Positions 8,342 through 15,865 of a stretch of DNA of 64,000 bases are shown piece by piece. This stretch comes from Paenibacillus taiwanensis DSM 18679 (lineage in GTDB: Bacteria > Bacillota > Bacilli > Paenibacillales > Paenibacillaceae). Position 1 is the first letter of the stretch. Each line of letters begins with the position of its first letter. The stretch spans positions 124,001 through 188,000 of the forward strand of contig NZ_AULE01000028.1 in assembly GCF_000425125.1 (NCBI RefSeq). The letters run 5' to 3'. A program made the position numbers and the translations under genes. The notes under the pieces are model-generated. The model did no database searches, was not told the origin of the DNA, and saw only the letters and a list, made by a program, of their open reading frames with translations.

Positions 8342-9409
8342 TTATTCATGATTATTTTGCAGCGAGGTCGGTATCGTCACTTCAGCAAATTGCTGCAAAT
8401 ACGGCAGTGGATCAACAGGAATATCATTTTCGACTACTTCAAAATGGAGATGTGTCCCCGTACTGCGGCCGGTGCTGCCCATGCCGCCAATAGGGTCTCC
8501 CTTGGCTACTTTGGCTCCGCTTTCTACTTTGACGCTGGAGAGATGATAGTATCGGGTCGTAAGACCCGACTCGGGGTGTCTAATAATAATATAGTTGCCC
8601 CGTGATTCGCTCAGCCCTGTATCTATTACTCTGCCTTCTGCGGCGGCATAGACGGTGTCTCCGTGGCTGCCGCCAATATCAAGCCCTGAATGAAGCGCCG
8701 CCTTGGAATTAAAAGGATCTTCCCGATACCCGAACAAGGAAGTAATACGAGTGGATTCGGTCGGCCAGAGGGTCGGGGTTCCGTGTAAAATATGCTCCGT
8801 CGCTTTGACTTCCTGCAACGTTCCATTTACGTTGGACAGCAGCGACGTAAAGGTGTCGGGCATCTTTTTTAGCTTATCGCCCGTTGCCTTGGCTAGCGCA
8901 ATCATCTCCTCGCTAGACGCTTCACGATACTCCCCGCCCATCGGATGAATAGCTTGAAGGGAGCGAGTAGGTGAAGAGACAGGCTGAACGAGCGCAGCTG
9001 TCTTCCTGCTGGATGTTTTCGTCTTGGTTAATTCCTTCGGGTTGCTGTATGTGCTCACGAACTGCTGAAGCTGCGTTTCCATCTTCGTAATTTGCTGTAT
9101 GCGACCTTCAACATCGCTGGCAAGAGCTGTAAGCTGGAGAACCTGATCTTTTAACTGATCAATCTCTTTTTCTTTTTGCTGCATATGACTCGTATATTGT
9201 GAAGATTCAGCCGTCAACGTCGTGACGGTAAAGGATTGGTAATAGAGATAAGCGGCCATCCCCAGCAGCAGCGCTGAGAGGGCTATTGGTAACATCGTAA
9301 GCATCAACTTGGGCAGTTGGATCTGCTTCACGGATTGATGAGCATCACGCATGATGACGATGGTGAGCTTGGAAGAAATCCATTCTTTCTTCATTATTTG
9401 TTTCTTCAT
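8342..9409 (-). CDS. Membrane-anchored M23 metallo-endopeptidase with coiled coil
   Basis: Peptidoglycan endopeptidase of 355 residues. A short cytoplasmic N-terminus and one transmembrane helix (about 35-58) are followed by a coiled coil (about 70-120, many Q/E/K/L heptads), a linker, and a C-terminal LytM/M23 domain (about 225-345). Zinc and catalytic motifs are visible: HSGLDIGG, YYHLSS and HLHFE. All expected ligands are present, so the enzyme should be active, unlike degenerate EnvC/NlpD-type activators. It is the first gene of the bactofilin operon; the cytoplasmic tail and anchor would let bactofilin filaments position it (inference from the known pairing). Confidence 0.92.
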   Translation of the reverse strand: MKKQIMKKEWISSKLTIVIMRDAHQSVKQIQLPKLMLTMLPIALSALLLGMAAYLYYQSFTVTTLTAESSQYTSHMQQKEKEIDQLKDQVLQLTALASDVEGRIQQITKMETQLQQFVSTYSNPKELTKTKTSSRKTAALVQPVSSPTRSLQAIHPMGGEYREASSEEMIALAKATGDKLKKMPDTFTSLLSNVNGTLQEVKATEHILHGTPTLWPTESTRITSLFGYREDPFNSKAALHSGLDIGGSHGDTVYAAAEGRVIDTGLSESRGNYIIIRHPESGLTTRYYHLSSVKVESGAKVAKGDPIGGMGSTGRSTGTHLHFEVVENDIPVDPLPYLQQFAEVTIPTSLQNNHE

Positions 9410-9716
9410 GAAGGGTCAACCTTTCATTAAACGTGTCGTTATATGGCGAATTATATACATTAATAGGGATCATTGTCGTAAAGCACATTGCTATAAACAT
9501 ATCATGAACATTGCGTTTTTTCTATTAAAAATGTCAGTATGTTCATATGAATGATTCCAATGTCCTATGTATGCTGTAATCGATTAGAAGGAGTGGGACT
9601 TCACGCCTCTTTATGGTACAACAGATAGGCTTAGAAACAGCAGTACCGTTCGTTATATTCGGATGGCAGAAGCAAAAGACGACTGATCGCAAACAGTCGT
9701 CTTGATTTAATCCTAT
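9410..9716. other. Intergenic region holding a terminator
   Basis: This 307-base region should hold the promoter of the M23-bactofilin operon at its left side and the terminator of the minus-strand gene at 9717-10439 on its right. I see no convincing gene. A short plus-strand reading frame from 9613 lacks a placed ribosome-binding site. Confidence 0.4.
9674..9703 (-). terminator. Terminator for the minus-strand gene at 9717-10439
   Basis: Perfect 10-bp stem AAGACGACTG/CAGTCGTCTT (9676-9685 and 9694-9703) with an 8-base loop. On the minus strand it is followed by a T-run. Confidence 0.8.
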
Positions 9717-10439
9717 TCACTTGCGCTCTATTTGCTCTTGTTTCTGTGCGGCGGACAGGACGAGTTGCCTTAGTTCTTCGTAGTTGGCTTGGTTTGCAGC
9801 AAGCCATTCCATCGAAAATGTTGAGGGGTCCGTTTCCAGCTTGCTTGAGGATATCAGCTGTTGGATCGCAGGTAAGACCTCCTTATGGCCTAGCTTCAGT
9901 TGATCGAGTATAAATGGAACGGTGGGTAAGCCTAACTGAATGAGCTGTGTGGTTTGCTGCTCTTGGTGTGCTTTCGAGTTTACTACAGCAGCGACATGCT
10001 GGGGGATATGCTGCAGATGCTGCCGCCATTCCTTCAGAAATTGTTTTCCAGTGTCCCAGTTGGCTGATGAAGTCGGCTTTAATTTAACCTGAGCGATATT
10101 CTCGATCGCAATCGCAATAATGTACTGTTTCAGTCCGTTCTCTTCGCTGGCAGACAATTTGTCTTGCAGGATAGGAAGTGCAGCATGGCCGAGTTTAAGT
10201 ATATGTGAAAAGGGGGCGCTGTTTTGGGTGTAGTCATATGGATTGGAATAGAAGGCAGTAGGGGGTGCGTTAGTGCTTCCGTTGTTGTCATGACTAGTGT
10301 CCATGATCTGCTCTAGTTTCTGGTCAATGAGTCGTTCGATAGAGGCATCTGCTTGCCGATAAAGAACAAAAAAAGCCGTTAATAGTAGGCTAGCTGCACA
10401 AGCGACGCTCATTATAATGAGCCGATAGCGTTTCTTCAC
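9717..10439 (-). CDS. Membrane-anchored protein of unknown function, possible HEAT-like repeats
   Basis: Protein of 240 residues that I do not recognise. One N-terminal transmembrane segment (about 7-26, after MKKRYR) acts as signal anchor, so the rest faces outside. The exported part is helical and leucine-rich with repeating patterns (LGHAALPILQDKL near 85 and LGLPTVPFILDQL near 170) that look like degenerate HEAT-type repeats. There are no catalytic motifs. The gene stands alone: its start faces away from the divergent lipoprotein gene about 200 bases off, and a good terminator follows it. A scaffold or protein-binding role is possible but unsupported. Confidence 0.7.
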   Translation of the reverse strand: MKKRYRLIIMSVACAASLLLTAFFVLYRQADASIERLIDQKLEQIMDTSHDNNGSTNAPPTAFYSNPYDYTQNSAPFSHILKLGHAALPILQDKLSASEENGLKQYIIAIAIENIAQVKLKPTSSANWDTGKQFLKEWRQHLQHIPQHVAAVVNSKAHQEQQTTQLIQLGLPTVPFILDQLKLGHKEVLPAIQQLISSSKLETDPSTFSMEWLAANQANYEELRQLVLSAAQKQEQIERK

Positions 10440-10642
10440 AATGAAACTCCCCCTCTAATCATGGTTGTTTGTTTGGTTATCAAAAAATTCCATATTTACG
10501 TTTATACGATAGTTCGAAACAAATGTTGCGGATATAATCATCACTTGAGTCAGTGGCATGAAATCATTTATTTTGCTGCAAGGGAGGTTCAAGGTGAAGA
10601 TGTAGATGTTTTGTTGTAAAATATGTAAATAGGAGGTGTGTT

Positions 10643-11272
10643 GTGCGATTAATCATGTGCGTGTTGATATTTGTGCTAACTTTAACAGGATGCGCAGTAG
10701 AATCAGGAAAGCCAGTCTCTGATAGCAAGGATGATCCTACCAGAATAACACTGACACCCGTTGACCTGTTCGAAGGTGACCGTGTAAAGTTTCGACCTTT
10801 CCTAGGTGTCATGTCAGGAGCATTTAAATTACGCTATGAAGGAAAGAAACCAAATGCAATTCTGGATATAGATATATGGAAAAGTGGAAAAAAGATAGCT
10901 TCATCCGGCTCTATGGGCGATTTGTTCTTCAATGTGGACGAACAAGCAAGTCATGAAATCGAAATTATAATTTCTGTTGATATCGCTTCCTTTCATGAGG
11001 AAAAGGACGATAATATCAAGATTAAAGTCAATACCGTGCAGGATTCTGGACATAGTCTTGTTACCTTTACTACGCCTTGGAACAAAAAGCTGACTGCCCA
11101 AGGTTTGATGGAGCACGATGAAGCACGTACCTTTCCTGCAACTGAACCTGTTTATTTATGGGGGATGCATGCTACGAGCAGCAATGAGATTCGTACGGCT
11201 GATTTCTCCAAGGAGTCTTTAAGTAGACTTGAGCAGGCTATCTTATTGACGTTACGGTTTGAGGAGTCCTAG
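10643..11272 (+). CDS. Lipoprotein of unknown function
   Basis: A hydrophobic signal peptide ends in the lipobox LTGC with Cys17, so this 209-residue protein should be a membrane-attached lipoprotein. The mature part looks beta-rich and has no known catalytic motif. It carries several charged stretches (EEKDDNIKIK) and a single FTTPWNKKL segment. The GTG start at 10643 is chosen because AGGAGG sits six bases upstream. A longer frame is not possible without losing the signal peptide. It is followed about 60 bases later by the HAD phosphatase gene with no clear terminator between, so the two may be co-transcribed. Confidence 0.75.
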   Translation: MRLIMCVLIFVLTLTGCAVESGKPVSDSKDDPTRITLTPVDLFEGDRVKFRPFLGVMSGAFKLRYEGKKPNAILDIDIWKSGKKIASSGSMGDLFFNVDEQASHEIEIIISVDIASFHEEKDDNIKIKVNTVQDSGHSLVTFTTPWNKKLTAQGLMEHDEARTFPATEPVYLWGMHATSSNEIRTADFSKESLSRLEQAILLTLRFEES

Positions 11273-11332
11273 TAGGCTTAAATATATTTAATCATTTACG
11301 ACGTTTTAATAGGCAAAAAAGGAGCGGCATTC

Positions 11333-11962
11333 ATGTACGATACAATTATTTATGATGTAGATGGAACCTTGATTGATACGGAGCAGGCCGTACTTGGCTC
11401 TCTGCAGAAGATGCTGCTAACGGATTATAGTCAATCGTATGAGCGAGAAGATCTCTTATTTGTACTGGGTATTCCAGGGGCTTCCGCTTTACCGCAATTA
11501 GGAATTAAAGATATCGATAAGGCAAATAACCGATGGAATGATCATATGAAGGATTTTTATTCTTCAATTAAAGTATTTGATGGCATGTTGGATGTACTAG
11601 CAAAGCTGCACAATCGACGTATCCCCCAAGGGATTGTTACCTCTAAGACAAAGCAGGAATTGCAAGATGATTTTGTACCATTTGGCCTGATGGAATACTT
11701 ATCCTACGCAGTATGCGCAGATGATACGAGTAAACATAAGCCCCATCCAGAGCCATTGTTAAAGTTCATTCAAGTATCTGGGGCTGACCCGAAACGTGCC
11801 CTATATATCGGAGATACGATTTATGATTATGAATGCGCACGCGATGCGGGCATTGATTTTGGGCTTGCATTATGGGGATGCAAAAATCAGGGGGGCATTG
11901 ACGCAGCTCATAGATTAGAGCATCCTCAAAATATTTTGGATCTGCTGCATAAGACCCGCTAG
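11333..11962 (+). CDS. HAD-superfamily hydrolase (PpaX/Gph-like phosphatase)
   Basis: Soluble phosphatase of 209 residues with the complete HAD core. Motif I is DVDGT (nucleophile D8, acid/base D10), motif II is the Thr/Ser in VTSKTK, motif III is the Lys near KHKPHP, and motif IV is GDTIYDYECARDAG. A small helical C1 cap lies between motifs I and II (about 18-85). The layout matches phosphoglycolate phosphatase/pyrophosphatase PpaX-type enzymes, but cap residues decide the substrate and these cannot be assigned by eye. AAAAGGAG precedes the ATG. Confidence 0.85.
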   Translation: MYDTIIYDVDGTLIDTEQAVLGSLQKMLLTDYSQSYEREDLLFVLGIPGASALPQLGIKDIDKANNRWNDHMKDFYSSIKVFDGMLDVLAKLHNRRIPQGIVTSKTKQELQDDFVPFGLMEYLSYAVCADDTSKHKPHPEPLLKFIQVSGADPKRALYIGDTIYDYECARDAGIDFGLALWGCKNQGGIDAAHRLEHPQNILDLLHKTR

Positions 11963-12025
11963 TTATGAATCATCAGATGAGCTGCCTTTTCAGAAATGGA
12001 GTTAAAAGTCAAATAGGAGGGCAAA

Positions 12026-12115
12026 ATGAAACATGGACCTGATTTCATGAAGACGACTGCATTTTATGAAAAAATAGGTTTTAGAGCGGTGACTTATTCC
12101 GAACATTATGAATAA
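12026..12115 (+). pseudogene. Remnant of a VOC/glyoxalase-fold gene
   Basis: A good ribosome-binding site (AATAGGAGG) leads into a 29-residue reading frame. Its end, TTAFYEKIGFRAVTYSEHYE, matches the first beta-alpha unit of VOC-family proteins (the FYEKLGF motif) and then stops. The rest of the domain is missing, so this is the stub of a deleted gene. Confidence 0.5.
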
Positions 12116-12191
12116 ATTGCTTGTAATGGTATAATAGTCGTGTTCTACTGTAACGTTATTTTACTTTTAAATATGAAGGAGGGAATACCTA

Positions 12192-12257
12192 ATGAAAAAG
12201 AGATCGATTCAATATTTATCCTTTGGTATTGGGTATTCTACTGCTGTTTTTTTCTAG
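12192..12257 (+). pseudogene. Remnant encoding only a signal-peptide-like stub
   Basis: After AAGGAGGG, an ATG opens a 21-residue frame, MKKRSIQYLSFGIGYSTAVFF, which ends at TAG. It looks like the start of an exported protein whose body is gone. It could also be a small membrane peptide; a remnant is more likely beside other decayed genes. Confidence 0.35.
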
Positions 12258-12314
12258 AATTGATAGAGACGGGACAAGTCTGTCTAAATCCTAGAGAAAT
12301 TAAAAAACAGTGAG

Positions 12315-12343
12315 CAAATATAATCATCTGTAGATTATATTTG
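12315..12343. repeat. Perfect 11-bp inverted repeat upstream of the Rid-family gene
   Basis: CAAATATAATC (12315-12325) and GATTATATTTG (12333-12343) pair perfectly around a 7-base spacer. It is too AT-rich and lacks a T-tail for a good terminator. It may be an operator for the gene that starts 31 bases further on. Confidence 0.45.
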
Positions 12344-12373
12344 TGTCCTATTTAAAAGGAGAATTTACAAACC

Positions 12374-12775
12374 ATGAACTTAAATAATCATGTCATTCAT
12401 AGATCCAATCCAGAGCGTATAGCAAAGCCTGTTGGAAACTACAGTCATGTAACCAAAATAAGTAGAAATGCTGAAATATATGTATTTTCTGGTCAAATTG
12501 GTATCGATCAAAACGATAATATACCTACAGATTTTAATCAACAAGTAACGAATACAATGAGCAATATTGTTGAGGTGCTAGCTTCTCAACAGCTGACGCC
12601 TGATCATGTAACTAAAGTTAACATCTGGGCCACAGAAGAAATAGATTGGAATCATTTCGATGAAATTTGGAATAAAGTATTCGGTAACACCCCGCCTTCC
12701 ATGACGATTGCTTATATTAAAGGGTTGGGTCTTCCTGAGTTAAAAATTGAATTAGATGTTTGGGCAGCTGGCTGA
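12374..12775 (+). CDS. Rid-family (YjgF/YER057c/UK114) protein lacking the usual catalytic Arg
   Basis: Small protein of 133 residues covering one complete Rid domain: the FSGQIGID strand, the central helix (TNTMSNIVEVLASQQLTPDHVTK, about 55-78) and the C-terminal LPELKIELDVWA strand. RidA proper hydrolyses reactive enamine/imine intermediates and uses an Arg in its P-A-R-x-x-V block. Here the block reads PPSMTIAYI with no Arg, so canonical RidA deaminase activity is doubtful and a divergent Rid subgroup is more likely. AAAGGAGAA lies nine bases before the ATG. It sits alone among decayed genes. Confidence 0.85.
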   Translation: MNLNNHVIHRSNPERIAKPVGNYSHVTKISRNAEIYVFSGQIGIDQNDNIPTDFNQQVTNTMSNIVEVLASQQLTPDHVTKVNIWATEEIDWNHFDEIWNKVFGNTPPSMTIAYIKGLGLPELKIELDVWAAG

Positions 12776-12885
12776 GGATAAGCCCAAATGTGATGGTGTA
12801 ATATAAATAAGATCCCCTCTTGTTATACGGTAACATTGCTCATGTTCTTAATGAGAATAGAAACTGTTTAGCGGAGGGGATTTAT

Positions 12886-13050
12886 TTGTGCACAAAAAGG
12901 ATGGATTTCATTGTGAGTAAATCAATCAGCATTGGGGTTGAACCTGTCGGTGCCCGCATAGTTAAGTGTAACAGCATTGGCGTGTACGAGCATGCATTAA
13001 CAAGAGGCAACTCCTACGAAGTAGTTAATGAAGACGAAGAGAAACTTTGA
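12886..13050 (+). CDS. Small protein of unknown function, possibly truncated
   Basis: The start is taken as TTG at 12886 because GGAGGGG lies a few bases upstream; the next in-frame ATG is 12901. About 54 residues follow, ending GVYEHALTRGNSYEVVNEDEEKL. That pattern recalls the first strands of small SH3-like proteins that normally run some 20-30 residues further, so the TGA may be a truncation. It belongs to the block of eroded genes around 12-13.6 kb. Confidence 0.4.
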   Translation: MCTKRMDFIVSKSISIGVEPVGARIVKCNSIGVYEHALTRGNSYEVVNEDEEKL

Positions 13051-13066
13051 CCCGCTAGGAATAAAT

Positions 13067-13183
13067 ATGAAGCATTTAATAATTATGAAATTTATAGACA
13101 AAGAAGCCGTAGAAAAGACTTTAAGACATATAGATAATCAGGGTGAACTGCAAGCGATGACTTTATGTTTAAATAAAAGTTAA
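13067..13183 (+). CDS. Short open frame of uncertain reality
   Basis: A 38-residue frame begins MKHLIIMKFIDKEAVEK and ends at TAA. There is no clear ribosome-binding site, and it lies between a possibly truncated small gene and a broken DUF5071 gene. It is probably another gene fragment. I do not recognise it. Confidence 0.2.
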   Translation: MKHLIIMKFIDKEAVEKTLRHIDNQGELQAMTLCLNKS

Positions 13184-13216
13184 TCTTCTACTGAAATCAT
13201 CGACAAAGAGGTATGT

Positions 13217-13618
13217 ATGGAGTGCAATACGATATTTTTGCCTAGAGATAAGCACGACTTTGAGCGCGTAAATAAATGATTTCATTTAGATTCGTCAATC
13301 ATCATCCCACTAATTCCTTACCTAGTAGAATGGCTGCAAGATATCAATTGGCCTATAGCTTCGGATGTATCCAAACTGTTGCTGAAATACCCCAAAGAAA
13401 CAATACCTCATATCAAAGCAGTTTTGGGCTCAAAGGATGAGATGTGGAAAGACGGGTGCTTGCTCTATTTTGTTCAAAAGCTCCCAGCATTATATATGAT
13501 CCAATTTAAGACTGATGTTAGAAGGATATATGAAGACCCCACTCCAGGAGAGCTACTTGAAGAAGTAAACGAGACAGCAAAGCGGACATTAGATTTTTTT
13601 GATAAAAATAGAATGTAA
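13217..13618 (+). pseudogene. DUF5071-family gene interrupted by an in-frame TGA
   Basis: One continuous frame from ATG 13217 to TAA 13618 reads as a DUF5071-type protein: an N-terminal LPRDKHDFERVNK stretch, then after the break LVEWLQDINWPIASDVSKLL, the PKETIPHIKAVL block and a C-terminal ELLEEVNETAKRTL helix. It is interrupted only by TGA at 13277-13279. No frameshift is needed to join the two parts, so a single point change may have killed it, or the TGA is a sequencing error. DUF5071 proteins are small helical proteins, often found singly or beside toxin/immunity genes; function unknown. Confidence 0.65.
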
Positions 13619-13774
13619 GCGCAACAATATATTTACACATAAGAGTAACAGAAAGCGAGGGTGCAATTCTGCCTGTACCTTCAGCATACAGACACAAAAA
13701 GACCCACAGTCTGTCCAAATACGCGATGACTTCAGCGCTATCCTAAGGACAATTATGCTGTGGGTGTATTCGTA

Positions 13775-14149
13775 TTATGAAGTTGATGTTGTGCTGCTCT
13801 TGTCGCCATGCTTCAACTTCACCTCGCGATATACCTTTAAGGTCCCTTTCAGAAAGTCAGCTTCATCGTCCGATAGTTCCTCCTTATGGATGCCGAAAAA
13901 CGCGGAGTTACGCAGCCTTGGATCAAGCTGAATATAGGTGCCAGGCGAAGGTGGGAACTTGCGGCCTAACATGTCGTCCACACTCACTTCAAAGAAATCG
14001 GCAAACAAGACCAAGGTTGCAAAGTCGGGTTCACGCGAGCCCTGCTCGTAATTCGAAACTTGAGCACGGGATAAGTGGAGCCGATCGGCTAATTCCTGTT
14101 GGGTGATGCCTTTCATACCTCTTAATTCCGCAAGCCGTCGTCCAAACAA
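13775..14149 (-). CDS. XRE-family transcriptional repressor
   Basis: The start is taken as TTG at 14149: AGAGGTG lies just upstream and the protein then begins (M)FGRRLAELR, the usual start of this family. An ATG 69 bases further upstream is in frame but gives an odd leader. The helix-turn-helix (about 4-60: ITQQELADRLHLSRAQVSNYEQGSREP) is followed by FEVSVDDMLG and a helical acidic tail of about 60 residues. Total 124 residues. It is divergent from a second XRE gene, and the palindromes at 14222-14295 lie between them, as in phage or mobile-element switches, though no phage genes are near. Confidence 0.82.
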   Translation of the reverse strand: MFGRRLAELRGMKGITQQELADRLHLSRAQVSNYEQGSREPDFATLVLFADFFEVSVDDMLGRKFPPSPGTYIQLDPRLRNSAFFGIHKEELSDDEADFLKGTLKVYREVKLKHGDKSSTTSTS

Positions 14150-14221
14150 AGGAATCACCTCTACTAGGATTGTAATGTCATTCCAGTAACAGTTACGTAA
14201 CCGGAGAGATGACTTCATTAT

Positions 14222-14295
14222 AGGAAACTAAGAGTTTCCTTACCAATTATTTTGACTAAAAGTCTCACATTTAATTGACTGACACATAATGTGTC
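14222..14295. promoter_or_regulatory. Operator palindromes between the two divergent XRE genes
   Basis: Three palindromes lie in 74 bases: AGGAAACT-AAG-AGTTTCCT (14222-14240), GACT-AAA-AGTC (14254-14264) and GACACAT-A-ATGTGTC (14281-14295). The first two share the core ACT-AAR-AGT with centres 28 bp apart and look like two sites for one regulator; the third is a different sequence. Confidence 0.55.
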
Positions 14296-14359
14296 TAATA
14301 TAGTAGGAGAAGGAGAGTTACAAAGACTTGCTACTGCTTCCATATATGAGGTGACAGGT

Positions 14360-14602
14360 ATGAGAAGGATAAGGCTGATCCAGCTTAGAGGGAAACAGAC
14401 TTTGGACCAAGTCGCAACTCAGATTGGAATTACGCGGCAGATGCTGGGAGCGATCGAGCGAGGAACCCGAACACCATCACTCGCTGTTGCAAAGCGGATT
14501 GCTAATCATTACGGCATGTCTGTTGATGCATTGTTCTATGAGGATGAGAATCGGGACAATTCGGAGCAAAGGGGCTGCAAGAATGACGGATTGGATGGGT
14601 AA
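14360..14602 (+). CDS. Small XRE-family transcriptional regulator
   Basis: The ATG at 14360 is chosen because GAGGTG lies seven bases upstream; the longer frame from 14291 runs through the operator region. The 80-residue product is essentially one helix-turn-helix domain (RRIRLIQLRGKQTLDQVATQ, then IGITRQMLGAIERGTRTPSLAVAKRIA) with the HYGMSVDALFYED ending common in Cro/C1-type regulators, plus a short charged tail. Its last 20 bases overlap the start of the next gene in another frame, implying translational coupling. Confidence 0.82.
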   Translation: MRRIRLIQLRGKQTLDQVATQIGITRQMLGAIERGTRTPSLAVAKRIANHYGMSVDALFYEDENRDNSEQRGCKNDGLDG

Positions 14603-14855
14603 GGTCTGGACAGAACGTATGGATCAATTAATGGACCAAGCAGAGCAGCTAAGTGATATCCAACGTATGAAAGTACAGTCAGCACAGTGGGAGCGACGCA
14701 TAATGGCGGCACTCGAATCGGAACATGAGCAGTTGATGAAGGACTTTATCCATTTACAGCTCCTGATGGCACAGATTCAAAAAGAGTGGCTGTATGCACG
14801 CGGTCTACAAGATGGCGCGAAGATGCTTGCCTTTGCTATGAAGTCAGAGATGTAA
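14583..14855 (+). CDS. Small helical protein coupled to the XRE regulator, unknown function
   Basis: The ATG at 14583 lies inside the end of the upstream regulator gene (20-base overlap), with AAAGGGG before it. The 90-residue product (MTDWMGKVWTERMDQLMDQ and onward) is strongly helical, rich in Met, Gln and Glu, and has no transmembrane segment or Cys. It could be a partner or anti-repressor of the XRE protein. I do not recognise the family, so that role rests on coupling alone. The longer frame from 14424 is not used because its first 53 codons are only a shadow of the regulator gene. Confidence 0.6.
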   Translation: MTDWMGKVWTERMDQLMDQAEQLSDIQRMKVQSAQWERRIMAALESEHEQLMKDFIHLQLLMAQIQKEWLYARGLQDGAKMLAFAMKSEM

Positions 14856-15071
14856 TGGGCGCAGCACGTACCTAATAGGACTGTTGATTCGTGTGTAAAT
14901 GTCGGTGGGATAGTCGAGCCTAGATGTCAAAGTGGTCATTATACACGTCGTAAAAAGGACCTTTCTTCAAAATAGTTGTGACATATCGTCTCCTAATCTT
15001 ACATACTATTAAATTGTGCTATACTATAGAATAAATAGGAATTTAATAAGCTTATAGGGAGGACACTACAA

Positions 15072-15599
15072 ATGAAAGTGTTAGTCATAGTCGCACATCC
15101 TGATCTGGAGAGCTCCGTCATAAACCGGGCCTGGATCGAAGAACTGCGCGGTCATGCCGATGTAACGGTGCATGATCTATATACAAATTATCCTGATGAG
15201 CAAATTGACGTAGAGCGGGAACAACGTCTATGTGAGCAGCATGACCGAATCGTCATGCAATTCCCATTCTATTGGTACAGCTCACCGCCCCTCTTGAAGA
15301 AGTGGCAGGACAAAGTGCTGACATACGGTTGGGCATATGGTTCAGGGGGAGACAAACTGCATCATAAAGAGCTTATGCTAGCTGTATCAACAGGAGGCGT
15401 GGAGGAGAAATACCGTGCTGGTGGTACAAATCAATTTACCACGAGTGAACTATTAAGACCGTTCCAAGCAACAAGCAATCTGATTGGGATGACTTATTTA
15501 CCTGCGTATCTGTTTTATGGGACATTTGAGGCGTCTGCACAGGATGTGCGATTAAGTGCAGAACAGTATGCGAAGCATATTTTGACCCCTGTCGTATAA
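15072..15599 (+). CDS. NAD(P)H-dependent oxidoreductase, flavodoxin-like fold (KefF/YwrO type)
   Basis: Quinone-reductase-like flavoprotein of 175 residues. It begins KVLVIVAHPDLESSVINRAW, the FMN phosphate-binding loop of the NQO/KefF family. HDRIVMQFPFYWYSSPPLLKKW (the cofactor and substrate region) lies at about 57-80, and a LMLAVSTGG block at about 100-110. Members reduce quinones or other electrophiles with two electrons; KefF also activates potassium efflux, but no kefC-type gene is next to it. GGGAGG lies nine bases before the ATG. It is monocistronic, with a hairpin downstream. Confidence 0.9.
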   Translation: MKVLVIVAHPDLESSVINRAWIEELRGHADVTVHDLYTNYPDEQIDVEREQRLCEQHDRIVMQFPFYWYSSPPLLKKWQDKVLTYGWAYGSGGDKLHHKELMLAVSTGGVEEKYRAGGTNQFTTSELLRPFQATSNLIGMTYLPAYLFYGTFEASAQDVRLSAEQYAKHILTPVV

Positions 15600-15689
15600 A
15601 TACAAGGGGCATAGTTGAAGTCAGCGTAAGCACTGAAGCTGATGGAGACTGGTTTCTGCTGCGGTCTGTGATTATAGAAAAATGCAAGC

Positions 15690-15730
15690 AAGCAGGCAGG
15701 GCGTCTGAAACCTACCCGACCTGCCTGCTT
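15690..15730. terminator. Strong hairpin between convergent genes, possible bidirectional terminator
   Basis: AAGCAGGCAGG (15690-15700) and CCTGCCTGCTT (15720-15730) form a perfect 11-bp stem with a 19-base loop. On the minus strand a T-run follows after about nine bases; on the plus strand there is none. Confidence 0.5.
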
Positions 15731-15865
15731 ATCAATTGCTGCCCCATCTCCGATATAACGTTACGATTTCGTCCGCTTAGAAATATTGAAATAGGCAGCG
15801 ATCTTGCCCAAACTCATCGTGAAACGCTCCCAAGCTAAAGGTAAACAAAGTGAAATGGTTTAAAT

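Noticed and set aside
9613-9705. 30-residue plus-strand frame
   Set aside because: It runs into the terminator stem and its nearest AGGAG is about 18 bases away, too far for initiation.
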